The notes below the pieces were generated by a model that worked only from the letters and a program-made list of their open reading frames with translations, was not told the DNA's origin and did no database searches. Below, in pieces: positions 32,085-40,421 of a stretch of DNA of 64,000 nucleotides (position 1 is the stretch's first letter; each line of letters begins with the position of its first letter). The translations under genes and the position numbers were made by a program. The stretch covers positions 317,606 through 381,605 of the forward strand of contig MFPR01000028.1 of the NCBI GenBank assembly GCA_001784175.1, written 5' to 3'. The stretch comes from Candidatus Lindowbacteria bacterium RIFCSPLOWO2_12_FULL_62_27 (lineage in GTDB: Bacteria; Lindowbacteria; 2-12-FULL-62-27).

Positions 32085-34127
32085 TTAAACTTGGACGGTG
32101 GCTGAATAGATGTTGGGCGCGAAGTAGGTGACCCGGGAACCGTTTTTCCCGGTGCTCATCGCATTGAAAACCCGGCTGCCACGCACATCCAGATAGTATT
32201 TCAAAAACCGGTCCCGCGCGCCGTGGGACGGCAACATGTCTTCCACCTCATATACGAAGTGCCCCTCTTCCAGCGGCACGCGCCGGCCCTCCGACATTTG
32301 TTCGACATAGTCGGGCACGTCATGCTGAAGCGTCAACGTCGGCGTCGGCGGGCCTTCCCAGTGCGCCAGAAAATGGCGCTGGGTCTTGAAAAGATCCGCC
32401 ATCATGGTCTCCGGAACTTCGACGTTCCGCCGCTTCAGATACTCCCGCAAGAGTTGCTCCATCTCGCCGAAAAAGTCGTTCCGCCACGCCATGGTGATCA
32501 GGTACACCGCCTCCGACGCCGTCCAGTGGGCTTCGTCAAAGCCCGGGATCACGTTCAAGTAATCCCGGTTGTCGTTGAGCAGGCCGTCGATCCGCGCGTC
32601 CAAATACCGCATGATCCCCGCCATCTTGGGGTACCGGCCCGAGGGCGCCTCCGCCAGACAGTAATCGGCAAACCCGGTCACGGGAACGCTGTATTCGTTT
32701 TTCAGAAACATGAGCGGCACAAAGTAGCTCCGGTGGTCGTACAGCGCCAGCGTGAAAAACGCCGTCTTGTAGGCCTTCCGCCACATCTCATGCGGCATGG
32801 TCTTGGTCGAGATCACCACGTCCTCGAATTCCTCCACCACCTTGTCGGAGCCGGCCGTGCGGTAAAACCCGAAGGGGATCCGGCGCGTCTTGATTTCGTG
32901 CTCCCGGATCTGGTCCGGCAGGGCCATCTCTGTGTTTTCGAGAATGGAGGCCAGATACACGAAAATATGGTCGTCCAGAGAATTCGTCAGCATTTCTTCT
33001 ATTCCCGACAGAAACGTGTCATAGGTCTCCTCCGGCAGGGGCAGGATGAGTTCGGTGTAGGTGGGCATGTCCTCCCGGCTGAAGGCCTCTTTCAGTTCCC
33101 GGTACGTGCTGAGCTTGATGTTCGAGCGCTTGACAGCCTTCAGGGTCTTTTCGTTGGTGCTCTGCAGGGACAGCCCGACTTTAAAGCCGACGCCGCCCTT
33201 CCGGAGCGTCTTGGCGTTGCCCATCACCTTCATCGAACTGTTCTTGACCCAGCTCACCGACAGGTACCGCGGATTGCCGTATTTTTCCTTGACGGCGACC
33301 AGCATCTCGGCGATTTCCTGGTCGCGCATCTTGATCCCGAAATTCGCATCGGCGCAGTTGATGTAGGAGATGCCGTTCTTCCCCATCCACTCCAGTTCCT
33401 CCCGCAGGACGTTGATGTCAAAATACCGGACCTCCATCCCAATGGCCGTGCCCCAGTTGCAGAACGTGCAGGAGAAGGGGCATCCGCGGTTCGTCTCCCA
33501 GATGACGCCCGAAAACCAGTCCTTGTGGCGCGTGTACAGATCCGTGAACGTCCCGTCCAGAAACGGCGAGGGAATCGCCGCCAGGTCCTGAACGAACGGC
33601 CGCTCGCCGGTGAACACATGCTCTTTCCCGTTCCCGACGCCGGCTCGGTACGAAATCCCCTTGACCGCCGACAAATCCGGCGTGGGGCTCCGCAGGTACG
33701 CCAGCGCCAAATCTTCGAGCAGGACTTCGTCGCTGTGACACAGAATGTCCACGCACGCGTGCTTGCGGAAAAATTCCGCCTTTCGATCCTCCAGGTTCGG
33801 CACCGAAGGACCGCCGAACACCACCACGGCCTCGGGATATTCCTGCTTGACCAGCCGTGCCACCGCCAGTGTCAGTTCAATGTTCCACATGTAGACCGAA
33901 AAGGCAGCGATGGTCGGATGGTCCATCCGCGCTACGATCTTGGCGGGATCCTCCCTCAAAAACAGGATCTCTTCGAGTCGGTACCCTTTGACAATGTCCG
34001 GATTTCGGCGCAGGACAGAATAAAGCCGTCCCGCCGAAAGAGGCATGAGGTTCTTGGAAAATCCCGTCGCAAACTGGCAGAGCTGGATGCCCGGTTTCTC
34101 AACTCGGGCGAATGCCGCAGGCGCCAT
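32085..34127 (-). CDS. B12-binding radical SAM protein A
   Basis: 680 residues. The N-terminal B12-binding Rossmann region (VVVFGGPSVPN and VDILCHSDE patterns) precedes the radical SAM core with CxxxCxxC in NRGCPFSCTFCNWG (about residue 220). The C-terminal 250 residues are an extra helical domain with YFVPLMFLKNEYSVP and AHWTASEAVYLITMAWR. Members methylate unactivated carbons or perform other cobalamin-assisted radical chemistry. Coupled to B12-radical SAM protein B upstream and to the dioxygenase downstream. Substrate unknown. Confidence 0.88.
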   Translation of the reverse strand: MAPAAFARVEKPGIQLCQFATGFSKNLMPLSAGRLYSVLRRNPDIVKGYRLEEILFLREDPAKIVARMDHPTIAAFSVYMWNIELTLAVARLVKQEYPEAVVVFGGPSVPNLEDRKAEFFRKHACVDILCHSDEVLLEDLALAYLRSPTPDLSAVKGISYRAGVGNGKEHVFTGERPFVQDLAAIPSPFLDGTFTDLYTRHKDWFSGVIWETNRGCPFSCTFCNWGTAIGMEVRYFDINVLREELEWMGKNGISYINCADANFGIKMRDQEIAEMLVAVKEKYGNPRYLSVSWVKNSSMKVMGNAKTLRKGGVGFKVGLSLQSTNEKTLKAVKRSNIKLSTYRELKEAFSREDMPTYTELILPLPEETYDTFLSGIEEMLTNSLDDHIFVYLASILENTEMALPDQIREHEIKTRRIPFGFYRTAGSDKVVEEFEDVVISTKTMPHEMWRKAYKTAFFTLALYDHRSYFVPLMFLKNEYSVPVTGFADYCLAEAPSGRYPKMAGIMRYLDARIDGLLNDNRDYLNVIPGFDEAHWTASEAVYLITMAWRNDFFGEMEQLLREYLKRRNVEVPETMMADLFKTQRHFLAHWEGPPTPTLTLQHDVPDYVEQMSEGRRVPLEEGHFVYEVEDMLPSHGARDRFLKYYLDVRGSRVFNAMSTGKNGSRVTYFAPNIYSATVQV

Positions 34128-34150
34128 GTCCCGTCCCGGGGTGCGTCCGG

Positions 34151-35761
34151 CTAGAAGCCGAAGCTGACCGGGGTTGTCGCTTTTTCCCGGCTCATCTCGA
34201 CCCCGGGATAGGTCTGTGCGCCGGGAGACCGGTGATCGCCGTGGTGTTCCACCTCGGTCGTTTTCGAGCCGTTGTTCCCGTGGCCGTTCTTTTTCTCGCG
34301 CATTTTCATCAGATTGTCCTGGACGCTCTTGAAGGTGCTCGTCCGGAGACCCTCCAGTTCATCCAGCGTGATGCCCATCATTTTGGAGAGCTTTTCCCGC
34401 TTCTTCTGGGTTCTGAAATTAATCCGTTCCCATTCATACGCGCGGATGATCGTGATGTCCTCGGGGGTCCACTCGTTGGACACGATCTGGGTGGTCGACC
34501 AGTTCATGTCCTTCATCTGGCCGCTCGTGTCCGCGTGGGTCGCCAGGAGATTGTTCTCCATCGCCATCTTCGCAAGCTCCGTGCCCTCCAGCGGCGTCGC
34601 GATGAAAAACTTGGCGTAGTCCGGATCGATCTCCTGCGCGAACGCGAACGTCTGGCGGATCTCCTCCCAGGTTTCGGTGGGGAAGCCGATGATGAAGTTG
34701 GTGATGAGGTCCATCCCGGCCTCCTTGATCTTCATCGAGACATGCCGCGCCGACTCCAGCTTCACGGGCTTGTGGATGATGTCCCGCAGCACGCGCTCGG
34801 TCCCCGATTCAACCGCGAGCGCCACCGAACAGCAGCCGGACCGCGCCATCAGATCAATGATCTCGTCGTTCATGTGAAACACCGCCACCGCGTGGGCCTT
34901 CCAGCTCAGGTTCATTTTCAGGTCGATCAGCTTGTTGCAAAATTCCTTGACGCGCGGCCGGTTGATGAAAAAGTTGTCGTCGTCCATCATGAAGGACTTG
35001 ATCCCGTAGTCGGCCTGCAGCCACTGAAGTTCCTTGATGACATTGTCGACGCTCCGGTACCGGAAGGGCCCGCCCGTGATGAGTTCCACTTCACAGAAGG
35101 TGCAACCGATCGGACAGCCCCGCGACGTCATCATGCGGGTATAGGGGTAGAGATAGGGGTGATCCACGGTGACCTTACCAACCTTGTTCGAGTACTCTCC
35201 ATAATTGACCATGTCCCAGGCCGGATACGGCAGGGCATCCAGGTTCTGAATGAAGGGGGCGCGCTGAAGCTTGTCGGGAATCGTCTGCTCTCCGTCTTTC
35301 CGGCCCAGAAACCCGGCCGGCGGAAATGAGCCGCGGCCGTTCAGATACTGGAGAAGTTCCTGAAAGACATACTCCCCTTCGCCGACGCAGATGTAGTCAA
35401 AATTCTTGTCGTTGTAGATGGTCTTGTACGAAACCGTCGCATAGACCCCGCCCACCACGGTGATGATATCCGGACTGATTTCCTTGACGTATTTCGCGCC
35501 AAGGTGAACCGACTCCCAGTATTCGTTCGTAAGAAGGGTCAGGCCCACGAGGTCGGGATCCAGGTCTTCGATGATTTTCTTGAACTGTTCTGGAGTATAG
35601 TCATGCGCGTTCCCGTCCACGACCGTTACGTCATAATCCTTTCGGATCATCGCCGCCAGCAGACACAAGTTCATCGGATGGACATCCCAACTGGTTTTCC
35701 AGTTCCAGTCGATCCATTTCATGTTCGGCTGAACCAGCACGATCTTCTTAACGCCAGACAT
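34151..35761 (-). CDS. B12-binding radical SAM protein B
   Basis: 536 residues. B12-binding region at 1-150 (VTVVDGNAHDYTPEQF, IITVVGGVYATVSYK, YICVGEGEYVFQELL), radical SAM core with SRGCPIGCTFCEVE (about residue 220), and a charged C-terminal extension, Gly/His/Asn rich (NGHGNNGSKTTEVEHHGDH). First gene of the minus-strand operon, with a textbook promoter and palindromic operator. SD GAGGAGGGG is 5-6 nt before the ATG. Distinct from protein A, so two different radical reactions are likely. Confidence 0.88.
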   Translation of the reverse strand: MSGVKKIVLVQPNMKWIDWNWKTSWDVHPMNLCLLAAMIRKDYDVTVVDGNAHDYTPEQFKKIIEDLDPDLVGLTLLTNEYWESVHLGAKYVKEISPDIITVVGGVYATVSYKTIYNDKNFDYICVGEGEYVFQELLQYLNGRGSFPPAGFLGRKDGEQTIPDKLQRAPFIQNLDALPYPAWDMVNYGEYSNKVGKVTVDHPYLYPYTRMMTSRGCPIGCTFCEVELITGGPFRYRSVDNVIKELQWLQADYGIKSFMMDDDNFFINRPRVKEFCNKLIDLKMNLSWKAHAVAVFHMNDEIIDLMARSGCCSVALAVESGTERVLRDIIHKPVKLESARHVSMKIKEAGMDLITNFIIGFPTETWEEIRQTFAFAQEIDPDYAKFFIATPLEGTELAKMAMENNLLATHADTSGQMKDMNWSTTQIVSNEWTPEDITIIRAYEWERINFRTQKKREKLSKMMGITLDELEGLRTSTFKSVQDNLMKMREKKNGHGNNGSKTTEVEHHGDHRSPGAQTYPGVEMSREKATTPVSFGF

Positions 35762-35796
35762 AGGCTCCCCTCCTCATCAGGGTTTAGAGTTTTTCA

Positions 35797-35810
35797 TCTA
35801 TACGTATAGA
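35797..35810. promoter_or_regulatory. Palindromic operator of the radical SAM operon
   Basis: TCTATACGTATAGA is a perfect 14-bp palindrome placed at the predicted transcription start of the radical SAM/dioxygenase operon, just downstream of its -10 box. Repressor binding there would block initiation. Regulator unknown; the nearby membrane-bound winged-helix proteins are candidates. Confidence 0.6.
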
Positions 35811-35816
35811 CTTGTA

Positions 35817-35845
35817 ATTCTATTCATATTTCCGAGACGTGTCAA
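35817..35845 (-). promoter_or_regulatory. Strong sigma70 promoter of the radical SAM operon
   Basis: Minus strand: TTGACA (35845-35840) and TAGAAT (35822-35817) separated by exactly 17 nt. The flanking region is AT-rich compared with the surrounding genes. Drives the genes at 35761 down to 31168. Confidence 0.8.
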
Positions 35846-35870
35846 GAAAAGACGACAAAAAAATCAGGTA

Positions 35871-36416
35871 TTAGGTAACCCCCAGAACCCGCTTCAACAA
35901 CCCGATCGCCTTCGCCTGCAGAAACATCTGCGACCGGCTGATTCGGTAGATCCCGGCGCTTTCGCGCAAGTAGCCGGCGCCGACCAGTTTGGCCAGACGA
36001 ATCTTCAATATCGTCTCATCGCTGTAGGCGTCGCGCAACTCCGCAGGCGTCGCCGAGCCGCCGGGCCGTTTGTCCAGCTCCAGCAGGATCCGGATCCGCA
36101 CGGCCGCTTCGCCCATGCCGAAGACCCAGGACAGATAATGGAGGGTGAGCAGGGAATAAACGGCCGGCGTGGAGAGACCTGCCAGCCGGCGGGCAGCGAT
36201 CGTATACTCGGGAAAAATCGGCGCCGTTCCAATCAACCCCCACGCCCCTGCGCAGGCGGCCATAAAGCCGCACGCGAATGAGAACGCCAGCGGCAGCGTC
36301 AATTGCCGCGGTCTCAGATACCGGAACACAATCACATGAACGACCAGAAACAAGACAAAGGCTGCTGCGGCCGCGCCAAAGACATAAAGGTCAATCCCGT
36401 GGATCCCCGCCCCCAT
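35871..36416 (-). CDS. Membrane protein with C-terminal winged-helix domain (paralogue A)
   Basis: 181 residues. Four membrane segments (about 9-95) are followed by a cytoplasmic winged-helix module: RIRILLELDKRPGG, then a recognition-helix-like LKIRLAKLVGAGYLRES and wing IYRIS. It is paired with the gene at 36420-36932, which has the same layout. Such membrane-tethered winged-helix proteins may be one-component regulators. 3 nt downstream of its paralogue, so cotranscribed. Not recognised as a named family. Confidence 0.65.
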   Translation of the reverse strand: MGAGIHGIDLYVFGAAAAAFVLFLVVHVIVFRYLRPRQLTLPLAFSFACGFMAACAGAWGLIGTAPIFPEYTIAARRLAGLSTPAVYSLLTLHYLSWVFGMGEAAVRIRILLELDKRPGGSATPAELRDAYSDETILKIRLAKLVGAGYLRESAGIYRISRSQMFLQAKAIGLLKRVLGVT

Positions 36417-36419
36417 GCC

Positions 36420-36932
36420 TCAGCCCCCTGCCTCGAGCCGAAACAACTGCCGGTAGGCTCTCATCAGCCGCGCCACCCGCCGGCCGCCGGGTTGAAGCGT
36501 GTACCGGGCGCCATCGAATGCGATATACCCGCTGGCGACAAGGTCGTCCAGCCGGCTCTGAACGATTCTCTCGCCGGTCAGATAGTCTTTCAACTGCACA
36601 TGGCTCGCTTCCGCGCCGGCCGACCGGTTCACGAACTCCAGGATCTTCATCGACGGACTCCCGTACGGAACAAGGTTGCATTCCAGGATGTAGCAGAGGC
36701 AGAACAGAAAAAAGAGCGCCATCGACGTGAAGGCCAGCGGCACGTTCCAAAATCCCGTCCCGGCGGGCATCCCTCCCCCGACGGCCCACACCGCCCCATA
36801 CACCGCCAGCCACAGGACCGCCAGTCCAAGGAGTTTCGGAAGCTCCACGCACATGACACCGGCGCGGGCCAGAAGGATATGGGTGGCCACAAACAGGAGG
36901 AAAAACAGAACCCCCATCGCGAGCCAGAACAT
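36420..36932 (-). CDS. Membrane protein with C-terminal winged-helix domain (paralogue B)
   Basis: 170 residues starting at ATG 36932. Membrane segments cover 1-95 (VLFFLLFVATHILLA and so on); the C-terminal part, KILEFVNRSAGAE through LVASGYIAFDGARYTLQPGG, has winged-helix pattern. A longer frame continues upstream but overlaps the divergent HemN-like gene and is discarded. The predicted -10 box lies only about 8 nt upstream of the ATG, so the mRNA may be leaderless. Divergent from the HemN-like gene. Confidence 0.65.
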   Translation of the reverse strand: MFWLAMGVLFFLLFVATHILLARAGVMCVELPKLLGLAVLWLAVYGAVWAVGGGMPAGTGFWNVPLAFTSMALFFLFCLCYILECNLVPYGSPSMKILEFVNRSAGAEASHVQLKDYLTGERIVQSRLDDLVASGYIAFDGARYTLQPGGRRVARLMRAYRQLFRLEAGG

Positions 36933-36939
36933 GCCCGCG

Positions 36940-36968
36940 TTTCTACCGCCGCCGCCGCGTATTGTCAA
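36940..36968 (-). promoter_or_regulatory. Promoter of the membrane/winged-helix pair
   Basis: Minus strand TTGACA (36968-36963) and TAGAAA (36945-36940), spacer 17. The -35 box is embedded in the palindrome at 36957-36973. The start of transcription would fall at or next to the ATG at 36932. Confidence 0.6.
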
Positions 36969-36973
36969 TACGC
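36957..36973. promoter_or_regulatory. Palindromic operator over the -35 of the winged-helix pair promoter
   Basis: GCGTATTG and CAATACGC flank a single central T, giving a perfect 17-bp inverted repeat that covers the -35 box of the minus-strand promoter and lies 28 nt upstream of the HemN-like gene's -35. Position suits autorepression with possible cross-control of the divergent gene. Confidence 0.6.
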
Positions 36974-37000
36974 CGTCCACCGCCGCCGCGCGGGGCCGGT

Positions 37001-37029
37001 TTGACAACTGCCGGCCGGACGGATATAGT
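37001..37029 (+). promoter_or_regulatory. Strong sigma70 promoter of the HemN-like gene
   Basis: TTGACA 37001-37006 and TATAGT 37024-37029, spacer 17. The spacer carries CCGGCCGG. AAGGAG-type Shine-Dalgarno at about 37038-37045 precedes ATG 37053. Confidence 0.8.
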
Positions 37030-37052
37030 TGGCCTGTGAAGGAGACACGAGG

Positions 37053-38438
37053 ATGAACCTGAATCCGGCGCTGATTGAGAAGTATTCGGTGATCGGCCCA
37101 TACTATTCGAGCTATCCGCCCCTGGGCGAGTGGAAGGAGGATTTCCGGACGGCCGACTTTGAGCAGGCCCTCGGCCGGTTCTGCGCGGAGGACACGCCCG
37201 CCGAGCCCAACACGTACGCCTTCTATGCGCACTATCCGTACTGTATCCAGCTCTGCTATTTCTGTCTCTGTAACATGCGCGTGACGCAGGACAAGGCCGT
37301 GAAAGAGAGGGCCCTTCGCGCGCTCGCCCGCGAGATCGACTACTTCCGGCGATTCATCGACGCCCAGCCGCGCCAGCCCGTCTGCAAGGAAATCCATCTC
37401 GGCGGCGGCACGCCCTCCTTCATGGACAACGAGGATTTCGACGGATTCATCGCCGCCATCAAGTCCCTGGTCGACACCTCGACGGTCGAGGAATTCGCGA
37501 TGGAGATCGACCCGCGGACCGTGACGCCCGAATCGATCACCCACTTCGCGACGAAAGGGATCAACCGGATATCGTTCGGGATACAGGATTTCAATCCCCG
37601 CGTCCAGGAGGCCGTCAACCGCGTCCAGCCCCTCGACCACGTCCGGGCCCTCCTCTCGCCTGAAATCCGAAACATCTACAAGAGCGTCAACTTTGACATT
37701 CTCTACGGTCTGCCCCTCCAGACCCGGCAGACGTTCCGGGAGACGATCGGGATCGTCAAGGAACTCATGCCGGAACGCATCACCCTCATCCGCTATGCCC
37801 ACGTGCCCGGCATCAAAAAACACATGAAACTCCTCAACGAGGCCGACATTCTCTCCGAGAAGGAAAAAGTCTGCATGTTCATCGAAACGGTCGAAAGCCT
37901 CCTGGACGCCGGCTACGAGCACGTCGGGATCGACAATTTCGCCAAGCCAACCGATTCGCTCGGCAAGGCCTTCCGGAACAAGACCGTGTGGCGGAATTTC
38001 AGCGGGTTCACGCCCGGCCGCGTCAAAAACATGATCGGCGTCGGCCCGTCCGCCACCAGCATCTTTTCCGGCATCTACTCCCAGAACATCTACGACATCG
38101 GCGCCTATCATCAGACCGTCGAGCGCGGCCAGTTCCCGCCGCTCGAACGCGGCTACCGCCTGCGCCGGGATGACCTGATCCGGCGCGAGGTCATCCTGAG
38201 GATCGCCTGCGACAACGACCTCGACTTCGACCAGATCGGCGAAAAGTTCGGGATCGAATTTCACACGTATTTCAAGGATGAACTGCAGTCGCTGGACGAG
38301 TTCGTGAACGACGGCCTCGTGGAGCGGAACGGCCGCAGTCTCACTGTCACGCCGCTCGGGCGGTTTTTCGTCCGGCACGTCTGCAAGGTCTTCGACGGGT
38401 TTCTCAAGAGCAAGACCTATCAGATACACGGGACCTGA
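37053..38438 (+). CDS. HemN-family radical SAM protein (coproporphyrinogen dehydrogenase-like)
   Basis: 461 residues, alignable with HemN over its full length: start ALIEKYSVIGPYYSSYP, cluster motif HYPYCIQLCYFCLCN (C-x3-C-x2-C plus the fourth HemN cysteine), HLGGGTPSF, FDILYGLPLQT, RYAHVPG and a C-terminal HemN-type domain. Canonical HemN decarboxylates coproporphyrinogen III anaerobically. Variation (HYPYC in place of HIPFC) and a setting with no other haem gene leave open a HemN-like role, for example methylation or cyclopropanation. Own strong promoter; followed by GT2 (12 nt) and Nudix genes. Confidence 0.82.
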   Translation: MNLNPALIEKYSVIGPYYSSYPPLGEWKEDFRTADFEQALGRFCAEDTPAEPNTYAFYAHYPYCIQLCYFCLCNMRVTQDKAVKERALRALAREIDYFRRFIDAQPRQPVCKEIHLGGGTPSFMDNEDFDGFIAAIKSLVDTSTVEEFAMEIDPRTVTPESITHFATKGINRISFGIQDFNPRVQEAVNRVQPLDHVRALLSPEIRNIYKSVNFDILYGLPLQTRQTFRETIGIVKELMPERITLIRYAHVPGIKKHMKLLNEADILSEKEKVCMFIETVESLLDAGYEHVGIDNFAKPTDSLGKAFRNKTVWRNFSGFTPGRVKNMIGVGPSATSIFSGIYSQNIYDIGAYHQTVERGQFPPLERGYRLRRDDLIRREVILRIACDNDLDFDQIGEKFGIEFHTYFKDELQSLDEFVNDGLVERNGRSLTVTPLGRFFVRHVCKVFDGFLKSKTYQIHGT

Positions 38439-38450
38439 GCCGGGCGTGAC

Positions 38451-39182
38451 ATGGCGGGTCCGTCCGGCGAGGTGGAAGTAACCTTTTTTGTTCCCTGCCT
38501 GAACGAAGAAAAGAACATCGTTCCCTCCATCGAAACGATCCTGGCCGCCGTCCGCATGGCCGGATGCACCTTTGAAATCATCGTCGTCGACGATCATTCC
38601 GCCGACCGGTCCGTGCCGGTCGTCGAAGACTACATGGCCCGGCATCCGGACCTGCCCATCCGCATCGTCAAGAACAGCCGGCGACAGGGCCTGTCGCGCA
38701 ATTACACCGACTGCGCGTTTATCGGCCGGGGAACCTATTACAAATTTTTCGGCGGGAGCAACATGGAATTGGCCAACGATGTGGCGGCCGCGCTCAGGCT
38801 CAGGGGGACCGCCGACATGATTGTGCCCTATCCCGTCGATGACAAGCGGACCCTCAAGAGAAGGATCATCTCGAAGCTCTACGCGAACATCGTCAGTTGG
38901 ATCACCGGCTACCGCCTCCGGTATTACAACGGACCCATCCTCCACAGGCGCTACAACGTCATGCGCTGGCATGCCGACTCCTACGGCTACGGCTACCAGG
39001 CCGAAATCATCACGCGCCTCCTCAACGAGGGCGCGACCTTCGTCGAGGTCGCCATGAGCAACTCGGACCGGGCCGCAGCCGTCAAATCGAATGCCTTCAA
39101 GCTGCAAAACGTGCTGTCCGTCACGCACAGCCTCCTGCAGATATTATTTCGAAGCCTCCGCCGAAGGTGGTTTCACGTTTGA
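38451..39182 (+). CDS. GT2 glycosyltransferase (module 2, polyprenyl-phosphate type)
   Basis: 243 residues, compact GT-A family 2 enzyme: TFFVPCLNEEKNIVPSIE, IIVVDDHSADRS, NSRRQGLSRNY and YGYGYQAEIITRLLNEGA. Resembles dolichyl/undecaprenyl-phosphate mannosyltransferases without the C-terminal membrane anchor, though the end is basic (LFRSLRRRW). ATG 38451 is 12 nt after hemN-like. The 3' end overlaps the second Nudix gene (TTGA), so the GT2-Nudix pair is again coupled. Confidence 0.85.
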   Translation: MAGPSGEVEVTFFVPCLNEEKNIVPSIETILAAVRMAGCTFEIIVVDDHSADRSVPVVEDYMARHPDLPIRIVKNSRRQGLSRNYTDCAFIGRGTYYKFFGGSNMELANDVAAALRLRGTADMIVPYPVDDKRTLKRRIISKLYANIVSWITGYRLRYYNGPILHRRYNVMRWHADSYGYGYQAEIITRLLNEGATFVEVAMSNSDRAAAVKSNAFKLQNVLSVTHSLLQILFRSLRRRWFHV

Positions 39183-39625
39183 CGGCGGACGTGGTGGTGA
39201 TTCTCCCGTACGTGGAAAACAGGGTGCTCCTCCAGCTCAGGGATTTCAATGCAGGCATCGTGTTCCCCGGCATGTGGGGCTTTTTCGGCGGAACGGTAGA
39301 AGCGGGCGAGGCGCCGAAGGATTCGGCGATCCGGGAACTCGTGGAGGAAATTGAATACCGGCCGGCCGAGATGCGCCTTCTGGAGACCGAAGTCGTCACG
39401 GAACTGGACAATCTCGTTTCACATTCTTTTTTCTGCGCCCTGACCGCGCCGCTCGAAAAGCTGGTCTTGCACGAAGGACTCGATTACGGCCTTTACACGC
39501 TCGACGAAGTCCTGTCCGGGCAACTCCATTCCAGGAAATTAAACAAGCCCATGCCGGTCATCCCCGTGTCGTATGTGCCCCGCGCCGTCCGGAAATTGAT
39601 GGCCCGGCTGGGCGTTATCCGGTAA
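39179..39625 (+). CDS. Nudix hydrolase (module 2)
   Basis: 148 residues from TTG 39179, overlapping the GT2 stop. Nudix box GGTVEAGEAPKDSAIRELVE carries RELxEE; the consensus final Gly is replaced by Glu. Close paralogue of the protein at 30700-31134 along the full length. A GAAGGTGG ribosome-binding site is about 10 nt ahead. A longer frame upstream belongs to the GT2 strand overlap. Probably acts on the nucleotide-linked product or donor of the preceding glycosyltransferase. Confidence 0.85.
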   Translation: MTADVVVILPYVENRVLLQLRDFNAGIVFPGMWGFFGGTVEAGEAPKDSAIRELVEEIEYRPAEMRLLETEVVTELDNLVSHSFFCALTAPLEKLVLHEGLDYGLYTLDEVLSGQLHSRKLNKPMPVIPVSYVPRAVRKLMARLGVIR

Positions 39626-40421
39626 TCGGATACGCCTGCCGCCGGCGCGACACGTAATAGACGGCCTCCCCGAGTCCCGCGCGGCGCGCCAAATCGACGG
39701 CCTCCGGAATGCCGGTCCCGAACTGCGCCGGCGCGTGGCTGTCCGACCCCAGCGTGACGCACCGCCCTCCGAGCCGCACGTACTCGCGGATCGTCGGTTC
39801 GGCCGGAAAGGACTCCCGAAAGGCGTGGCGGTAGCCGGACGTGTTGATCTCGAGCGCCATTCCGCTGCGCGCGACAGCCGACAGGATTTGCTCGATCTGG
39901 CCGGCGTGCGGCGCCAGCGTGTACGAGCCGTAGACCGGGATGCTGTACCGTTTGAGGTGGTCGAAGTGGGCGAGAATGTCGAACAGCCCGGACTCCACCG
40001 TTCTCTCCACTTCCTCGAAGTACGCCCGAAACGCCGCCTCGGCCGTCTTGCCGCGGAAATACCGGTCGCCGTGATGGAAGGGGCACCGCGCGACGAAATG
40101 GACGGCGCCGATCAGGTAGTCGAAGTCCTTGCCGGCGAAATACCGTTTGGGGGCGTCCGAAAATTCCCGCTGGTAGCTCACCTCGATCCCTTTGAGGATC
40201 GTCAGCCGGCCCTCGTATTTTTTCCGCACCGCGTCGATGTCCCGGCTGTAGCGGTCGTAGTCCAGATACCCGCAGCCGTCGTCGTCCGGGTCGAACTCGA
40301 GGTGGTCGCTGAACCCGATGCCCTGGTATCCCTTCGACAGCGCCAGTTCCGCGTAGGCCTCCATGAACGCGCCATCGTGCGAGTCCGGCGAATGGACGGT
40401 GTGAATGTGCAGGTCGTACAT
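39615..40421 (-). CDS. PHP-domain phosphatase, histidinol-phosphatase type
   Basis: 268 residues. Metal ligands of the PHP fold: YDLHIHTVHSPDSHDG at the N-terminus, GIGFSDHLEF, GIEVSY, LIGAVHFV, ILAHFDHLKRY and LGSDSHAPAQFG. Matches HisJ-type histidinol phosphatases, though HisJ-like proteins also act as other phosphoesterases. ATG 40421. Its 3' end overlaps the Nudix gene by 11 nt on the opposite strand. No other his gene is visible, so the phosphate ester substrate is uncertain. Confidence 0.85.
   Translation of the reverse strand: MYDLHIHTVHSPDSHDGAFMEAYAELALSKGYQGIGFSDHLEFDPDDDGCGYLDYDRYSRDIDAVRKKYEGRLTILKGIEVSYQREFSDAPKRYFAGKDFDYLIGAVHFVARCPFHHGDRYFRGKTAEAAFRAYFEEVERTVESGLFDILAHFDHLKRYSIPVYGSYTLAPHAGQIEQILSAVARSGMALEINTSGYRHAFRESFPAEPTIREYVRLGGRCVTLGSDSHAPAQFGTGIPEAVDLARRAGLGEAVYYVSRRRQAYPITG

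Noticed and set aside
37053-38438. Calling the HemN-like protein a haem biosynthesis enzyme with certainty
   Set aside because: No other haem gene is nearby and HemN homologues include methyltransferases and other radical enzymes; only the family is certain.
36932-39128. Long minus-strand open frame extending the second winged-helix gene
   Set aside because: It covers the HemN-like and GT2 genes antisense; only its last 170 residues match a real membrane protein starting at ATG 36932.
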